The translations under genes were made by a program, and so were the position numbers. A model generated the notes under the pieces. The model was not told the DNA's origin and made no database searches. It saw nothing but the letters and a program-made list of their open reading frames with translations. A stretch of 64,000 nucleotides of DNA from Marinobacter flavimaris (GTDB lineage Bacteria > Pseudomonadota > Gammaproteobacteria > Pseudomonadales > Oleiphilaceae), in contig NZ_PSSW01000005.1 of the NCBI RefSeq assembly GCF_002933295.1, forward strand, positions 248,001-312,000, in the 5' to 3' direction. Within the stretch, counting starts at the first letter, position 1. Each line of letters opens with the position of its first letter. Positions 50,365 to 60,516 of the stretch are shown piece by piece.

Positions 50365-51684
50365 ATGAACTCCATGATTCCCGTAAAGGAGTTTGCCGAG
50401 CGCCGTCGCAAGCTGATGGAGCGTATGGCGCCAGACAGCATTGCGATTATTCCGGCCGCCCCGGAGCGCGTTCGTAATCGGGACGTGCTGCATCCGTTCC
50501 GCCAGGACAGCGATTTTCATTACCTGTCCGGTTTTGGTGAGCCGGAGGCCGTCCTGGCGCTGATTCCGGGCCGTGAACACGGGGAATCGGTACTGTTCTG
50601 CAAAGAGCGCAATCCGCAGAAGGAGCTCTGGGACGGTTTCCTGGTTGGCCCGGAAGGCGCCATCGAACGCTACGGCCTGGACGATGCGTTTCCGATTGCA
50701 GACATCGACGATATCCTGCCGGGCATGATCGAGGGTCGCAGCCGGGTGTATTATCCCCTCGGCAAGGATGATCATTTTGACGCCCGTGTCATGGACTGGG
50801 TGAAGATGATTCGCAGCAAGGTTCGCAGTGGCGCCCACCCGCCGGGCGAGTTCGTAGCCCTCGAGCACCTGCTTCATGACCTGCGGCTATACAAGAGCGC
50901 CAATGAGATCAAGATCATGGCCAAGGCCGGCCAGATCAGTGCCGAGGCCCATTGCCGGGCCATGAAACGGGCCCGCAAGGGCGGCTTCGAATACAACCTC
51001 GAGGCCGAGCTTATCCACACCTTCATGGAGCATGGCGCACGGTCTACGGCCTATCCCTCCATCGTGGGCGGGGGCGCCAATGGCTGCATCCTGCATTACA
51101 TCGAGAACAGTGCGCCGCTGAAGGACGGCGATCTGGTGCTGATCGATGCCGGCTGTGAATACCAGTGCTACGCCTCCGACATCACGCGCACCTTCCCGGT
51201 CAGTGGAAAGTTCAGTAATGAACAGCGGGCCCTCTACGAGGTGGTGCTGGCGGCGCAGTATCGGGCCATCGAGGCGGTCTCGCCTCAAAATCACTGGAAC
51301 CGGCCCCATGAGGCTGCGCTGGAAGTACTGACCCAGGGCCTGATTGATCTGGGGCTGTTGTCCGGCACCCTGGAAGATGCCATTGCCAACGAAACCTACA
51401 AGCCCTTTTTCATGCACCGAACCGGCCACTGGCTGGGGCTGGATGTACACGACGTCGGCGATTACAAGGTCGGTGACGCCTGGCGCCAGCTGGAACCCGG
51501 CATGGCCCTGACCGTCGAGCCAGGCCTGTACATTGCGCCGGATAACACCGACGTGGATGAGAAATGGCGCGGCATTGGCATACGCATCGAAGACGATGTG
51601 GTGGTGACCAAAGACGGCTGCCGGGTCCTGACCGAAGCAGTGCCGAAAACCATTGCCGAAATCGAAGCCCTGATGGCGGACTGA
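50365..51684 (+). CDS. pepP: Xaa-Pro aminopeptidase
   Basis: A 439-residue metallopeptidase of the M24 family that removes an N-terminal residue before proline. The N-terminal domain (~1-170) contains RDVLHPFRQDSDFHYLSGFG. The pita-bread domain supplies the metal ligands in IDAGCEYQCYASDITRTFP, MHRTGHWLGLDVHDVGDY, LTVEPGLYIAP and IRIEDDVVVT, so both Asp, the His and both Glu are present. Length matches E. coli PepP (441). A GCAGGAGAG ribosome site precedes ATG. Confidence 0.96.
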   Translation: MNSMIPVKEFAERRRKLMERMAPDSIAIIPAAPERVRNRDVLHPFRQDSDFHYLSGFGEPEAVLALIPGREHGESVLFCKERNPQKELWDGFLVGPEGAIERYGLDDAFPIADIDDILPGMIEGRSRVYYPLGKDDHFDARVMDWVKMIRSKVRSGAHPPGEFVALEHLLHDLRLYKSANEIKIMAKAGQISAEAHCRAMKRARKGGFEYNLEAELIHTFMEHGARSTAYPSIVGGGANGCILHYIENSAPLKDGDLVLIDAGCEYQCYASDITRTFPVSGKFSNEQRALYEVVLAAQYRAIEAVSPQNHWNRPHEAALEVLTQGLIDLGLLSGTLEDAIANETYKPFFMHRTGHWLGLDVHDVGDYKVGDAWRQLEPGMALTVEPGLYIAPDNTDVDEKWRGIGIRIEDDVVVTKDGCRVLTEAVPKTIAEIEALMAD

Positions 51685-51690
51685 CAGCCT

Positions 51691-52974
51691 GTGACCAAGC
51701 CTGATACCGATCTGATCATTGCCGGCGGTGGCCTCGCCGGAGCGACCCTGGCTCTGGCGCTGGCACGGATGGTGCCGTCACTGCGCGTGACCGTGGTCGA
51801 GGCCTTCCCGCTCTCGCCCGACGCCCTGCCGGAGAGTTACCAGCCGAGTTACGATGCCCGTTCAACCGCACTGGCGTGGGGCTCCCGGTTAATCTTTGAG
51901 GAGCTGGGGCTGTGGCAAAGGCTGGCCGAACATGCCACACCCATCGAACATATCCATGTTTCAGATCGGGGCCATTTCGGCGCCACACGGTTGCATGCTG
52001 CCGAGCATGGCCAGGCGGCGCTCGGGTACGTGGCTGACAATCGCTGGATGGGGCTGTGTCTGATGCGTGAGCTTCTGGATACCAACGTCCAGTGGCGGGC
52101 GCCGGCAGAAGTAACGGACATGACGCCCATTCCCGGCGGCGTCCGTGTTCAGCTCTCAGAAGAAGGTGAAGAGACCGCGGAACTGAAGGCCCGTTGCCTC
52201 GTCGTTGCAGATGGCGGTCGTTCCGGTCTGCGGGAAAGGCTCGGGTTCCGGCCGGATCGTCACAGCTACGGCCAGAACGCACTGATCGCAAATGTCTCTA
52301 CCAGTGACAGCCACGGATTCACTGCCTTTGAACGATTTACCGATGCCGGTCCCATGGCTCTCTTGCCCCATGGATCACCGACCAGAGCCGGACATCAATC
52401 GGCACTGGTCTGGACGCTATCCGATGAGGTTCTGCAGCAGGTTCTGGCGCTGCCCGACGACGAGAAATGCCGTTGGCTTCAGGACCGGTTTGGCTGGCGT
52501 CTGGGCCGGTTTACCCGCATCGGCGCCTGTCACCATTACCCGCTGACCCTGACGACGGTGGACGAGCCGGTACGCCCTGGGGTTGCCCTGGTGGGCAATG
52601 CGGCCCATGCCCTGCATCCGGTCGCCGGGCAGGGCTTCAATCTCGCGCTGAGAGGGCTCATGACGCTGGTCGAACAGTTCCGCCTGGCTGAAGAGCATGG
52701 CAGGTCGATTGGCGATCTCGAGGTCCTGAAGCGCTACCAGGCTCTGCATCGGGAAGACTGGCAACAGACGGTGCGCTTCTCCGATTCGCTTGTTCGTTTG
52801 TTCGGGCATTCCATGCTGCCGGTTGCGGCGGCCCGCGATGCCGGCCTGGTGGGTCTTGATCTGTTGCCTGGGGCAAAACGCTGGTTTGCCCGCAAGGCCA
52901 TGGGCCTGGGCGGCCGCAGGGCCGTGATTGAACGGCCCGGAAACCTGAACCGGGAGGCGCCGGCTAATGAGTGA
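51691..52974 (+). CDS. ubiH: 2-octaprenyl-6-methoxyphenol hydroxylase
   Basis: A 427-residue FAD monooxygenase of ubiquinone synthesis. DLIIAGGGLAGATLALALAR (~6-25) is the ADP-binding fold; VVADGGRSGLRERLGF (~170-185) holds the DG motif; and LVGNAAHALHPVAGQGFNLA (~300-319) is the FAD-ribityl block with GDAAH-type spacing. It begins with GTG 6 bases after pepP and overlaps the next ubi gene by 8 bases. Assignment as UbiH rather than another hydroxylase rests on its place directly after pepP. Confidence 0.92.
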   Translation: MTKPDTDLIIAGGGLAGATLALALARMVPSLRVTVVEAFPLSPDALPESYQPSYDARSTALAWGSRLIFEELGLWQRLAEHATPIEHIHVSDRGHFGATRLHAAEHGQAALGYVADNRWMGLCLMRELLDTNVQWRAPAEVTDMTPIPGGVRVQLSEEGEETAELKARCLVVADGGRSGLRERLGFRPDRHSYGQNALIANVSTSDSHGFTAFERFTDAGPMALLPHGSPTRAGHQSALVWTLSDEVLQQVLALPDDEKCRWLQDRFGWRLGRFTRIGACHHYPLTLTTVDEPVRPGVALVGNAAHALHPVAGQGFNLALRGLMTLVEQFRLAEEHGRSIGDLEVLKRYQALHREDWQQTVRFSDSLVRLFGHSMLPVAAARDAGLVGLDLLPGAKRWFARKAMGLGGRRAVIERPGNLNREAPANE

Positions 52975-54190
52975 GGCGCAAACGTTCGATATTCTTGTGG
53001 CTGGCGGTGGCATGATCGGTTCCGCCCTGGCTCTCGGGCTGTCACGACAGGGTTGGCATGTGGGGCTGGTGGAAGGTTCCGGCCATGAGTCTCTGGTTGA
53101 GGCGCCGGACTCCGCCACCACCGTTGCCGATTTTGAACCACGGGTCAGTGCCATTTCGGTGGCGAGCCAGCAATTGCTGGAGCAACTCGGAGTCTGGTCC
53201 GAGGTGACCGCCGGTCGGCACTGTCCTTACCAGACCATGACGGTCTGGGATGGCGACGGCACGGGGCGTATACAGTTCGAGGCCGCCGAGCTTCAGGCGC
53301 GGGCTCTCGGAACGATTGTCGAGAACCGCAGCATCGTGCGATCACTGTTCAGGGCCCTGGAACAAAGTCCGGTCGAACTGATTGATGGCGCGAGGATTAC
53401 TGGCTGTAAACGGTTGTCTGGAACTTATACGGTTGAGCTGGAGGATGGTCGATCCCTGTCGGCGGGGCTACTGGTAGGGTGTGACGGTGCCAATTCCCGT
53501 CTGCGCCACTGGGTTGGCCTGCCAACGCGTGAGTGGGACTACGACCAGCAGGCAATCGTATGCACGGTGAAAACCAGCCAGAGCCACCGTTTCACCGCGT
53601 GGCAGCGATTTTCGACGACCGGGCCGCTGGCGTTTTTGCCCTTGCTGCCAGAGTCCGGAGATGAGCATTTCTGTTCCATTGTCTGGTCCCAGGATACCGG
53701 GGAAGCGCGGCGTCTGATGGCTTTGGACGACACCGACTTTGCCGCTGAACTTGAGCGTGCGATTGAGCGCGAGCTGGGATCGGTGGAGTCCATTTCCGGC
53801 CGCTTCGCCTTTCCGCTTCGACAGCGCCACGCGAAGGACTACATTGCCCCCGGTTTTGCCCTCGTCGGCGATGCGGCCCATACCATCCATCCGCTGGCGG
53901 GACAGGGTGCCAACCTTGGCTACGGAGATGTACGGGCTCTGCTCGATGAGCTTTCGCGAGCCAAAAAGGCGGGCCTGAGTCCAGCCAATGAGCTGGTTCT
54001 GGCGCGCTATCAGCGCCGCCGGAAAGGCGAGAATCTCGCCATGATGGCCGCCATGGAGGGCTTCAAGCAGCTGTTCGGCCGTGAGGAGCTGCCGGTCCGC
54101 TGGCTGCGAAATACCGGCCTGCGCTGGCTCAACCAGATGGGGCCGGTGAAAAATCGTATAGCTGCCGAGGCCATGGGGCTTAACGGCTGA
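52967..54190 (+). CDS. ubiI: Ubiquinone hydroxylase of the UbiI/UbiF/VisC group
   Basis: A 407-residue FAD monooxygenase paralogous to UbiH. DILVAGGGMIGSALALGLSR (~8-27) binds ADP; VGCDGANSRLRHWVG (~167-181) is the DG motif; and LVGDAAHTIHPLAGQGANLG (~300-319) is the flavin block. UbiI performs C5 and UbiF C6 hydroxylation in E. coli. Position after ubiH favours UbiI (visC), but sequence reading alone cannot exclude UbiF or a dual-role enzyme. It overlaps ubiH by 8 bases, so the two are translated together. Confidence 0.85.
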   Translation: MSEAQTFDILVAGGGMIGSALALGLSRQGWHVGLVEGSGHESLVEAPDSATTVADFEPRVSAISVASQQLLEQLGVWSEVTAGRHCPYQTMTVWDGDGTGRIQFEAAELQARALGTIVENRSIVRSLFRALEQSPVELIDGARITGCKRLSGTYTVELEDGRSLSAGLLVGCDGANSRLRHWVGLPTREWDYDQQAIVCTVKTSQSHRFTAWQRFSTTGPLAFLPLLPESGDEHFCSIVWSQDTGEARRLMALDDTDFAAELERAIERELGSVESISGRFAFPLRQRHAKDYIAPGFALVGDAAHTIHPLAGQGANLGYGDVRALLDELSRAKKAGLSPANELVLARYQRRRKGENLAMMAAMEGFKQLFGREELPVRWLRNTGLRWLNQMGPVKNRIAAEAMGLNG

Positions 54191-54209
54191 ATAAAAAAGG
54201 AATTGTCCA

Positions 54210-55124
54210 ATGGCAGGAAGCAGCCTTCTGGTTCTGATCGATGACATCGCCACCGTTCTGGACGATGTTGCCCTGATGACAAAAGCCGCCACCAAGAAAA
54301 CCGCAGGTGTTCTGGGGGATGATCTGGCGCTCAACGCCCAGCAGGTGACCGGTGTAAAGCCTGCCCGGGAACTGCCAGTGGTCCTCGCGGTTGCCCGCGG
54401 CTCCATGATCAACAAGGCCATCCTGGTGCCGGCGGCCCTTGCGATCAGTTTTTTCATGCCCTGGCTGGTAACGCCTCTGCTGATGCTCGGCGGTGCCTTT
54501 CTGTGTTTTGAGGGCTTTGAGAAACTGGTGCACAAGTTTTTGCACCAGGAGCAGGACCAGAAGCGCAAGGGCGAGCTGCGTGAAGCCCTCAAGAGCCCGG
54601 ACGTCGACTTGCGGGCGATCGAGAAAGACAAGATCAAGGGCGCCATCCGCACCGACTTCATTCTGTCTGCCGAAATCATTGCCATTACCCTCGGAACGGT
54701 AACGACCCAGACCATCGGCATGCAGTTCATGGTGCTGGCGGTGGTGGCGATTATGATCACAGTCTTTGTTTACGGCCTGGTGGCTGGGATCGTAAAGCTG
54801 GACGACGGCGGCCTCTACCTCAGTCAGCAAGAGAACCCGGTGCTCCAGCAATTGGGTTCAGGCATTCTCTGGCTGGCCCCCTATCTGATGAAGACACTCT
54901 CCATCCTGGGCACTCTGGCGATGTTTCTGGTGGGTGGTGGCATTCTTACCCACGGACTGACGCCGGTATACGACGCTATTCATCACTTTGCCGAGGGTTT
55001 CAGTGGTGTGGCTGGTGTGCTCGTGCCAACGGTGGCCAATGGCCTGTTCGGTGTGCTGGCAGGTGCGCTACTGGTGGCCATTATCACGCCACTGACGCGA
55101 TGGTGGCAGGCGAGGAACGGCTGA
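54210..55124 (+). CDS. DUF808 (YedI-like) inner-membrane protein
   Basis: A 304-residue membrane protein. SSLLVLIDDIATVLDDVALMTK-type residues at ~5-25 (LIDDIATVLDDVALM) open the DUF808 family; about seven hydrophobic segments follow (~80-105, ~155-200, ~225-250, ~265-295), with a charged cytoplasmic loop at ~108-145. The family is of unknown function. ATG has an AGGAATTG ribosome site. It follows ubiI by 19 bases and may be co-transcribed; it converges with rsmE. Confidence 0.88.
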   Translation: MAGSSLLVLIDDIATVLDDVALMTKAATKKTAGVLGDDLALNAQQVTGVKPARELPVVLAVARGSMINKAILVPAALAISFFMPWLVTPLLMLGGAFLCFEGFEKLVHKFLHQEQDQKRKGELREALKSPDVDLRAIEKDKIKGAIRTDFILSAEIIAITLGTVTTQTIGMQFMVLAVVAIMITVFVYGLVAGIVKLDDGGLYLSQQENPVLQQLGSGILWLAPYLMKTLSILGTLAMFLVGGGILTHGLTPVYDAIHHFAEGFSGVAGVLVPTVANGLFGVLAGALLVAIITPLTRWWQARNG

Positions 55125-55137
55125 GAAGACCGGGGCT

Positions 55138-55857
55138 CTAGAGGCAGGCGTCGAACAGCCGGCTCACCAGTACCGGTACCGCGGTTTCGACCCGCAGAAT
55201 ACGGGGGCCGAGATGCACGCTCTGGCAGCCGGCTTCTTCCAGTTTTCCCACTTCGTAAGCCGTGAAGCCACCTTCCGGGCCAATGCAAAGCACGGTCGGC
55301 TGGTTAAGGTGCACAGGGCAGGGGGTGGTTGTGCCGGGATGCGCTACCAGGGCTCGTTTATCCGCCAACAGCGCCGGCAACTCATCTTCCACGAAGGGTT
55401 TGAACAGCTTGCGGATCTGCACACGGGGCATCAGGGTATCTTTTGCCTGTTCCAGCCCCAGCGTGAGGTTCTCCCGAAGCTGTTCGTCTGAGAGCCACGG
55501 TGTCTGCCAGAAGCTTTTCTCCACCTTGTAGCTGTTGATCAGCCAGAGGTCCTTGACGCCCAGGGCAGCGCAGGTTTGCAGGATGCGACGGAACATCTTG
55601 GGCCGGGGCATGGCCAGAATCAGGGTGAGCGGCAGAGGAGCCGGCGGAGTCTGATCCAGCGTCACTCGCAGTTCTGCCTCGCTATCGGTAAGTCGGACGA
55701 CTTCGCCGGTTCCAAGCCGGCCATCCGAACGGCCTACGGGAATGGTGTCGCCAGCAACGACCTTGATAACGGACTGCAGGTGGGCCAAGCGCCGACCGCG
55801 TAGAACGGCCCGGTCAGGCGCTACGAAATCCTCGTTAAACAGTAACGCCAGATTCAT
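55138..55857 (-). CDS. rsmE: 16S rRNA m3U1498 methyltransferase
   Basis: A 239-residue SPOUT-class enzyme. The N-terminal PUA-like part (HLQSVIKVVAGDTIPVGRSD, ~27-46) binds RNA, and the C-terminal knot has LCIGPEGGFTAYEVGKLEEA (~193-212) and LGPRILRVETAVPVLVSRL (~219-237), which form the SAM site. Length matches E. coli RsmE (243). It overlaps tatC by 4 bases and closes the tat gene string. Confidence 0.95.
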   Translation of the reverse strand: MNLALLFNEDFVAPDRAVLRGRRLAHLQSVIKVVAGDTIPVGRSDGRLGTGEVVRLTDSEAELRVTLDQTPPAPLPLTLILAMPRPKMFRRILQTCAALGVKDLWLINSYKVEKSFWQTPWLSDEQLRENLTLGLEQAKDTLMPRVQIRKLFKPFVEDELPALLADKRALVAHPGTTTPCPVHLNQPTVLCIGPEGGFTAYEVGKLEEAGCQSVHLGPRILRVETAVPVLVSRLFDACL

Positions 55858-56639
55858 TGGCCGGCAGGCTCATCGCTTTCCGGGTCTGCGACTTCCCGTT
55901 TTGCCAGCCGCCCGAACAGGATGCCAACTTCGAACAGGATCCACATGGGAACCGCGAGAAGGGTCTGTGAAATAATATCCGGCGGGGTCAGCATCATGCC
56001 GATGATGAAGCACCCAACCACCACGTAGGGGCGTTTGGCTGCGAGATCGGCCGGCGTGGTGGCGCCGGTGAGGATCAACAGCACTGTGGCGATCGGAATT
56101 TCGAAGGCCACACCGAAGGCGAAGAACATTTTGAGCACGAAATTGAGGTAGCTGGTAATGTCCGGAAGTTCGACGATGCCTTCGGGGCCTATCGCAGTAA
56201 AGAAGCCGAACACCAGCGGGAAAACCACGTAATAGGCAAACGCAGCGCCCGCGTAAAACAGGATGACCGAGGTAAACAGCAGCGGAAAGGCCAGACGTTT
56301 TTCGTGGGCGTAGAGGCCCGGGGCAATAAAGCTCCAGAGCTGGTAGAGAATGATCGGAATGGCAGCGAACACAGCCAGAACCAGGGCCAGCTTCAGCGGT
56401 GCGAAGAAGGGCGACGTAACATCCGTTGCGATCATGGTCTGGCCAACGGGCAACAGGGAACGGATGGGCTCCGACAGCCACAGGTAAAGTTCGTTGGCAA
56501 ACGGATAAATGGCAGCGAAGCAGACCAGCACCGCAAGAACCATTTTCAGAAGGCGATTACGCAGTTCGAGCAGGTGCTCGATCAGTGGCATTTCCTGCTG
56601 CTCCGGAGGCAGCTGGTTGCCGTCGGGTTTTGCATTCAT
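55854..56639 (-). CDS. tatC: Sec-independent translocase subunit TatC
   Basis: A 261-residue six-helix inner-membrane protein and core receptor for twin-arginine signal peptides. It begins with the conserved cytoplasmic stretch MPLIEHLLELRNRLLKMVLA (~17-36), followed by FFAPLKLALVLAVFAAIPII in helix 2 and FVLKMFFAFGVAFEIPIATV (~160-179), all hallmarks of TatC. Length is normal (~250-260). It overlaps tatB and rsmE by 4 bases each. Confidence 0.97.
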   Translation of the reverse strand: MNAKPDGNQLPPEQQEMPLIEHLLELRNRLLKMVLAVLVCFAAIYPFANELYLWLSEPIRSLLPVGQTMIATDVTSPFFAPLKLALVLAVFAAIPIILYQLWSFIAPGLYAHEKRLAFPLLFTSVILFYAGAAFAYYVVFPLVFGFFTAIGPEGIVELPDITSYLNFVLKMFFAFGVAFEIPIATVLLILTGATTPADLAAKRPYVVVGCFIIGMMLTPPDIISQTLLAVPMWILFEVGILFGRLAKREVADPESDEPAGQ

Positions 56640-57109
56640 GAACGATTATCCGGCGGACTTTGCGGGGTTTCGCGTTTGGGTTGTTCGTTTCCGTCAGAGC
56701 CGGAATCTGGCGTCTGCGAGGAGCTACCAGCATCGGGCTGATCCTGCGCTGGAGCCTCAGAGGCCTTTGGCTGGCCGGATACCCGCCGTGTCGCAGGTGC
56801 AGGCCTTGGCTTCTGGGTCTCGTTCTCGGGCAGGATCATGTGCTCGTATTTCCTGGCTTCGTCCAGGGCGCCACGCACGGTTTTCTGAACGTCGTCGAGG
56901 CCAACATCTCCTGCCTTGCGAAGCTCGTCGCGGAGTTCGCCGGCTTTTAGCTCCCGGTCCAGTTCCGAGGTGAACTGGCCAACCATGCGCCGTGCACCAC
57001 CCACCCAGCGGCCAGCCGCACGGGCGGCCGCAGGCAGGCGCTCGGGGCCGAGTACCAATAGCGCTATGACGCCGCAGATCAGCAGCTCAAGAAAGCCGAT
57101 ATCGAACAT
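56636..57109 (-). CDS. tatB: Sec-independent translocase subunit TatB
   Basis: A 157-residue protein: a single N-terminal helix with the hinge (MFDIGFLELLICGVIALLVL, residues 1-20; GPERLP at 21-26), an amphipathic helix (~30-60), then a charged and Pro/Ser-rich tail. GFxEL and the GPERLP turn are diagnostic of TatB. It partners TatC in recognising folded Tat substrates. It lies 11 bases after tatA. Confidence 0.96.
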   Translation of the reverse strand: MFDIGFLELLICGVIALLVLGPERLPAAARAAGRWVGGARRMVGQFTSELDRELKAGELRDELRKAGDVGLDDVQKTVRGALDEARKYEHMILPENETQKPRPAPATRRVSGQPKASEAPAQDQPDAGSSSQTPDSGSDGNEQPKRETPQSPPDNRS

Positions 57110-57120
57110 TCAGCCTGGTC

Positions 57121-57360
57121 TCAGCTGTGGGACTTGTCCCGGGGCTTGTCTTCGGCCGCCGCTTGTTGCTGTGGCTGCTCCCCTTCCTTGCCTTCCAGGG
57201 ATTCCTGGTTCTCGGCCTTGGAGTCCTCATCGCTCATGGACTTCTTGAAGCCGCGAATGGCACCACCGAGGTCGCTGCCGATGTTGCGAAGCTTCTTGGT
57301 TCCGAACAACAGAATGACAATGCCGAGTACGATAAGTAATTGCCAGATGCTGATACCCAT
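57121..57360 (-). CDS. tatA: Sec-independent translocase subunit TatA
   Basis: A 79-residue pore-forming subunit. The N-terminal helix ([20 protein letters not shown]), the [20 protein letters not shown] amphipathic part (~18-37) and a charged, Gln/Glu-rich tail are typical. It multimerises to let folded proteins cross the inner membrane. It begins the tatABC-rsmE unit; an 88-base gap separates it from hisE. Confidence 0.96.
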   Translation of the reverse strand: MGISIWQLLIVLGIVILLFGTKKLRNIGSDLGGAIRGFKKSMSDEDSKAENQESLEGKEGEQPQQQAAAEDKPRDKSHS

Positions 57361-57448
57361 TACGGGGTCCTCATTTTAATGTTTCTGTTCAATGACATTG
57401 TACGTTACCAGAACCGTTACGCGGAAACCCCTTTAGAGGTATTACCGC

Positions 57449-57778
57449 TCACTTGTTCCTCGACGCTTTTTCTTCCAGGCCTGACAGATCGAACCGGCTG
57501 GCCAGTTCGTCCAGGATGTCCTTCGGGCCAAGGCCCAGTCTCGACAGCATGACCATGCTGTGGAACCAGAGGTCGGCGGTTTCATAAACCACGTCCCGGG
57601 TTTCCCCGGAATGCTCTGCGTCCTTGGCTGCCAGCAGGGTTTCCGTGCACTCTTCCCCCACTTTTTCCAGGATCTTGTTCAGGCCCTTGGCGTGGAGGCT
57701 GGCTACATAGGAGGTTTCCGGGTCTGCCTCTTTCCTGGCCTCCAGAACCCTCGCCAGGTTTTCCAATACATCGCTCAC
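57449..57778 (-). CDS. hisE: Phosphoribosyl-ATP pyrophosphatase
   Basis: A 109-residue MazG-fold enzyme that removes pyrophosphate from PR-ATP, the second step of histidine synthesis. [20 protein letters not shown] (~23-42) with the KxxEE-like metal helix [14 protein letters not shown], and [15 protein letters not shown] (~64-78), are the family signatures. It is separate from hisI here, not fused as in E. coli, and follows it by 12 bases. Confidence 0.96.
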   Translation of the reverse strand: MSDVLENLARVLEARKEADPETSYVASLHAKGLNKILEKVGEECTETLLAAKDAEHSGETRDVVYETADLWFHSMVMLSRLGLGPKDILDELASRFDLSGLEEKASRNK

Positions 57779-57790
57779 AGTCCGTGCTCC

Positions 57791-58207
57791 TCAGTTGCTG
57801 CCGTAAATAGTGCCGGGGTCCTTGATCACCGGGTCAACGCTGACCCACTGACCGTCTTTCAAAGTCCGGTAGAAGCAGCTGCGTCTGCCAGTATGGCAGG
57901 CGATGCCGCCTTTTTGTTCTACTTTCAGCAGGATGACGTCCTCGTCGCAGTCCAGTCGAATGTCCCGGATGACCTGTTGGTGCCCCGAGGTTTCCCCTTT
58001 GCGCCAGAGCTTGCCCCGGGAGCGCGACCAGTATACGGCGTGGCCTTCTTCGGCGGTCAGCCTGAGCGACTCGCGGTTCATCCAGGCCATCATCAGGATG
58101 TCGCCGGTGTCGGCGTCCTGGGCGATGGCCGGAACCAGGCCGTCCTCTGTCCAGCGAATGGCATCCAGCCAGTCAGGGGTCTCGACGTTATCCGAGCTAT
58201 TTTGCAT
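57791..58207 (-). CDS. hisI: Phosphoribosyl-AMP cyclohydrolase
   Basis: A 138-residue zinc enzyme opening the purine ring of [25 protein letters not shown] (~24-43), [20 protein letters not shown] (~57-76) and the metal-binding [20 protein letters not shown] (~86-105) match HisI. Length is normal for the stand-alone form. hisI-hisE sits between ubiB and tatA, as in pseudomonads and their relatives. Confidence 0.96.
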   Translation of the reverse strand: MQNSSDNVETPDWLDAIRWTEDGLVPAIAQDADTGDILMMAWMNRESLRLTAEEGHAVYWSRSRGKLWRKGETSGHQQVIRDIRLDCDEDVILLKVEQKGGIACHTGRRSCFYRTLKDGQWVSVDPVIKDPGTIYGSN

Positions 58208-58234
58208 TTTTGTGAATCCTGAAATCTTTATCGG

Positions 58235-59878
58235 TTATCGGCTGCCCCGGAGCATGAGCCCGCCGGCGACGGCAAACAGGGCCCAGCTCCAGGCAGGCAC
58301 GCTTTCAATCCACTGCCGGCTCTCGGGCTGAGTGCCCAGAAAGCCGCCGGCAATGAGCAGTACCGCCAATGTCGCCCGCCGCCAACGCCGCTCGGTACGG
58401 ATCTGCTGCTCCCGGAGCAACGCCAGTGTTGCCCGGTTCTGGGGCTCGGTGGGCCCCGCCTGCCGCAGTTGCAAGAGCGCATCGTGCACCAGCTGGGGCA
58501 TTTCCGGCGACTGTTCCAGCCAGGAGGGAAGGTGCGACTGCAGCGACTTGATCAGCCCCGAAGGGCCAATGCGTTTGCGCATCCAGGTCTCGAGGTAGGG
58601 TTGCGCGGTGCTCCACAAATCCAGATCCGGATACAGCTGTCGGCCCAGACCTTCAACGTTCAGGAGGGTTTTCTGCAGCAGAACGAGCTGGGGCTGCACT
58701 TCCATATTGAACCGCCGTGCCGTCTGGAACAGGCGCAACAGGAAGTGGCCGAACGAGATATCCTTCAACGGCTTCTCGAAGATGGGCTCGCAAACAGTAC
58801 GTATGGCCGCCTCAAACTGGTTCACTGGCGTGTCGGGCGGTACCCAGCCGGACTGAATATGCAGCTGCGCAACCTGCCGATAATCCCGGCGGAAAAAGGC
58901 CAGAAGGTTTCGGGCAAGATAGCTCTGGTCATCCGGTGCCAGGGTGCCAACGATGCCGAAATCGATGGCGATATATCGGGGATCCGAGGGATTGGACGTA
59001 TCCACAAAGATGTTGCCCGGATGCATGTCGGCATGGAAGAAGCTGTCCCGGAACACCTGGGTAAAGAAAATTTCCACGCCTTTTTCAGCCAGTACCTTCA
59101 TGTCGACGCCGGCGGCCTTCAGAGCCGCAGTATCGGCAATGGGGATGCCGTGAATCCGCTCCATCACCAGCACGGATTTGCGGGTGTAGTCCCAGTCGAT
59201 AAAGGGAATGTAGATCAGCGAGGAGTTTTCGAAATTCCGGCGCAGCTGGCTGGCGTTGGCGGCCTCGCGCTGGAGATCCAGCTCATCGTGAATGGTGGAA
59301 TCGTAGTCGGCTACCACTTCCATCGGGTGCAGGCGCTTGCCTTCGGACCAGTATTTTTCCAGCAGGCCAGCCATCAGGTACATCAGGGCCAGATCCTGAC
59401 GGATTACCTTCTCTATGCCCGGTCGCAGAACTTTCACGACTACCTTCTGGCCGTTGCGCAGGGTGGCTGCATGCACCTGGGCAACCGATGCCGAGGCAAG
59501 CGGGTCCGGACTGAATTCGGCAAACAGGTCCGAAACCGGGGCACCGAGGGAGGTTTCGATAATGCTCCGGGCTTCATTGCTCGGGAACGGCGGTACCCGG
59601 TCCTGGAGATTCTTCAGGGATTCCGCCATGTCGTCCGGCAGAAGATCCCTTCGGGTAGAGAGGATCTGGCCGAACTTTACGAACACGGGGCCCAGTTCCT
59701 CCAGCGCCAGCCGAAGGCGGTCGCCACGATCGAGCTTCGGTTGCGGGAACAGGTGCCAGGGCGCCAGCAGGAAAAACACCTTCAGGGGCGCGGGCAGCTC
59801 TGCGATAGGCAGGAACGTGTCCAGCCGGTAACGGCAGAATACCCAGGCAATTCGGAACAGGCGTTGCAGGCGGGTCAC
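58235..59878 (-). CDS. ubiB: Ubiquinone biosynthesis kinase-like protein UbiB
   Basis: A 547-residue ADCK/UbiB-family protein. [20 protein letters not shown] (~62-81) is the KxGQ motif unique to the family; [20 protein letters not shown] (~127-146) replaces the usual Gly-rich loop by an Ala-rich one; [14 protein letters not shown] (~283-296) is the catalytic HxD block; and [10 protein letters not shown] supplies the metal-binding DFG. Two C-terminal membrane helices (~498-515 and ~522-540) anchor it. It aids extraction or organisation of Q intermediates. It overlaps ubiJ by 4 bases. Confidence 0.96.
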   Translation of the reverse strand: MTRLQRLFRIAWVFCRYRLDTFLPIAELPAPLKVFFLLAPWHLFPQPKLDRGDRLRLALEELGPVFVKFGQILSTRRDLLPDDMAESLKNLQDRVPPFPSNEARSIIETSLGAPVSDLFAEFSPDPLASASVAQVHAATLRNGQKVVVKVLRPGIEKVIRQDLALMYLMAGLLEKYWSEGKRLHPMEVVADYDSTIHDELDLQREAANASQLRRNFENSSLIYIPFIDWDYTRKSVLVMERIHGIPIADTAALKAAGVDMKVLAEKGVEIFFTQVFRDSFFHADMHPGNIFVDTSNPSDPRYIAIDFGIVGTLAPDDQSYLARNLLAFFRRDYRQVAQLHIQSGWVPPDTPVNQFEAAIRTVCEPIFEKPLKDISFGHFLLRLFQTARRFNMEVQPQLVLLQKTLLNVEGLGRQLYPDLDLWSTAQPYLETWMRKRIGPSGLIKSLQSHLPSWLEQSPEMPQLVHDALLQLRQAGPTEPQNRATLALLREQQIRTERRWRRATLAVLLIAGGFLGTQPESRQWIESVPAWSWALFAVAGGLMLRGSR

Positions 59879-60516
59879 AGGTTCTCCGATTCGTCAGTCT
59901 TGCCGCGGTTTTCAATCAGATTAAGCCGCGCTTCCAGTCTTTCCGTGCGCAGGTTCAGTTCGTCGATATCCTCGAACGTAGCTTCCAGCTCCCGCCGACC
60001 GGGCAGGGCGCGACTTTCCTCGTGCACATACTCCTCGATGTTGGCATTCAGGGACTGAAAGGCCTGTCGACTCCATCGGATAGCGCCGCGAACCCGTTGG
60101 CCGAGGAAGTGTGCGGGCACATCGCCGATGTGCCGGGCCATGGCGGCTTCCCAATCCGGTTCAAGCTGGTTCAGAGCTCGTTGCAGCTGATGGGCCAGCG
60201 CTGTGTCGCCGGTCACGTCAAGACGGCCGTCGGCAAAGACCCGGTCATCGCCGGTGGCCAGCGCTGCAAAGGCGATGGGTTTGCCGGTGATCTCGAGCGC
60301 TGGCTGTTCGACCGGCTGACTGCCGACGCGGACGCGGTTTCCGGCCCGGTCCAGGGTGTAGGTCAGGGCAATCGGGTCGGTGATATTGAACTGAACCGGC
60401 CCCGCCAACGCTTCCATCAAGGCACTATGCCCCGCCTGATCCAGTTCCAGTGCCCGGTTCAGGGCACTTTCCAGGATAGCGGAGACAGCGGAAAGCAGGG
60501 TGGGGCCGGGAAACAT
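59875..60516 (-). CDS. ubiJ: Ubiquinone biosynthesis accessory factor UbiJ (SCP2 fold)
   Basis: A 213-residue lipid-binding protein. Residues ~15-115 form a sterol-carrier (SCP2) domain ([20 protein letters not shown] near 48-67), and the C-terminal ~50 residues are a coiled coil rich in Glu, Arg and Leu ([20 protein letters not shown]). With UbiK it organises the soluble Q-synthesis complex and holds the polyprenyl substrate. The ubiE-ubiJ-ubiB order is the standard one in gammaproteobacteria; it overlaps both neighbours. Confidence 0.94.
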   Translation of the reverse strand: MFPGPTLLSAVSAILESALNRALELDQAGHSALMEALAGPVQFNITDPIALTYTLDRAGNRVRVGSQPVEQPALEITGKPIAFAALATGDDRVFADGRLDVTGDTALAHQLQRALNQLEPDWEAAMARHIGDVPAHFLGQRVRGAIRWSRQAFQSLNANIEEYVHEESRALPGRRELEATFEDIDELNLRTERLEARLNLIENRGKTDESENL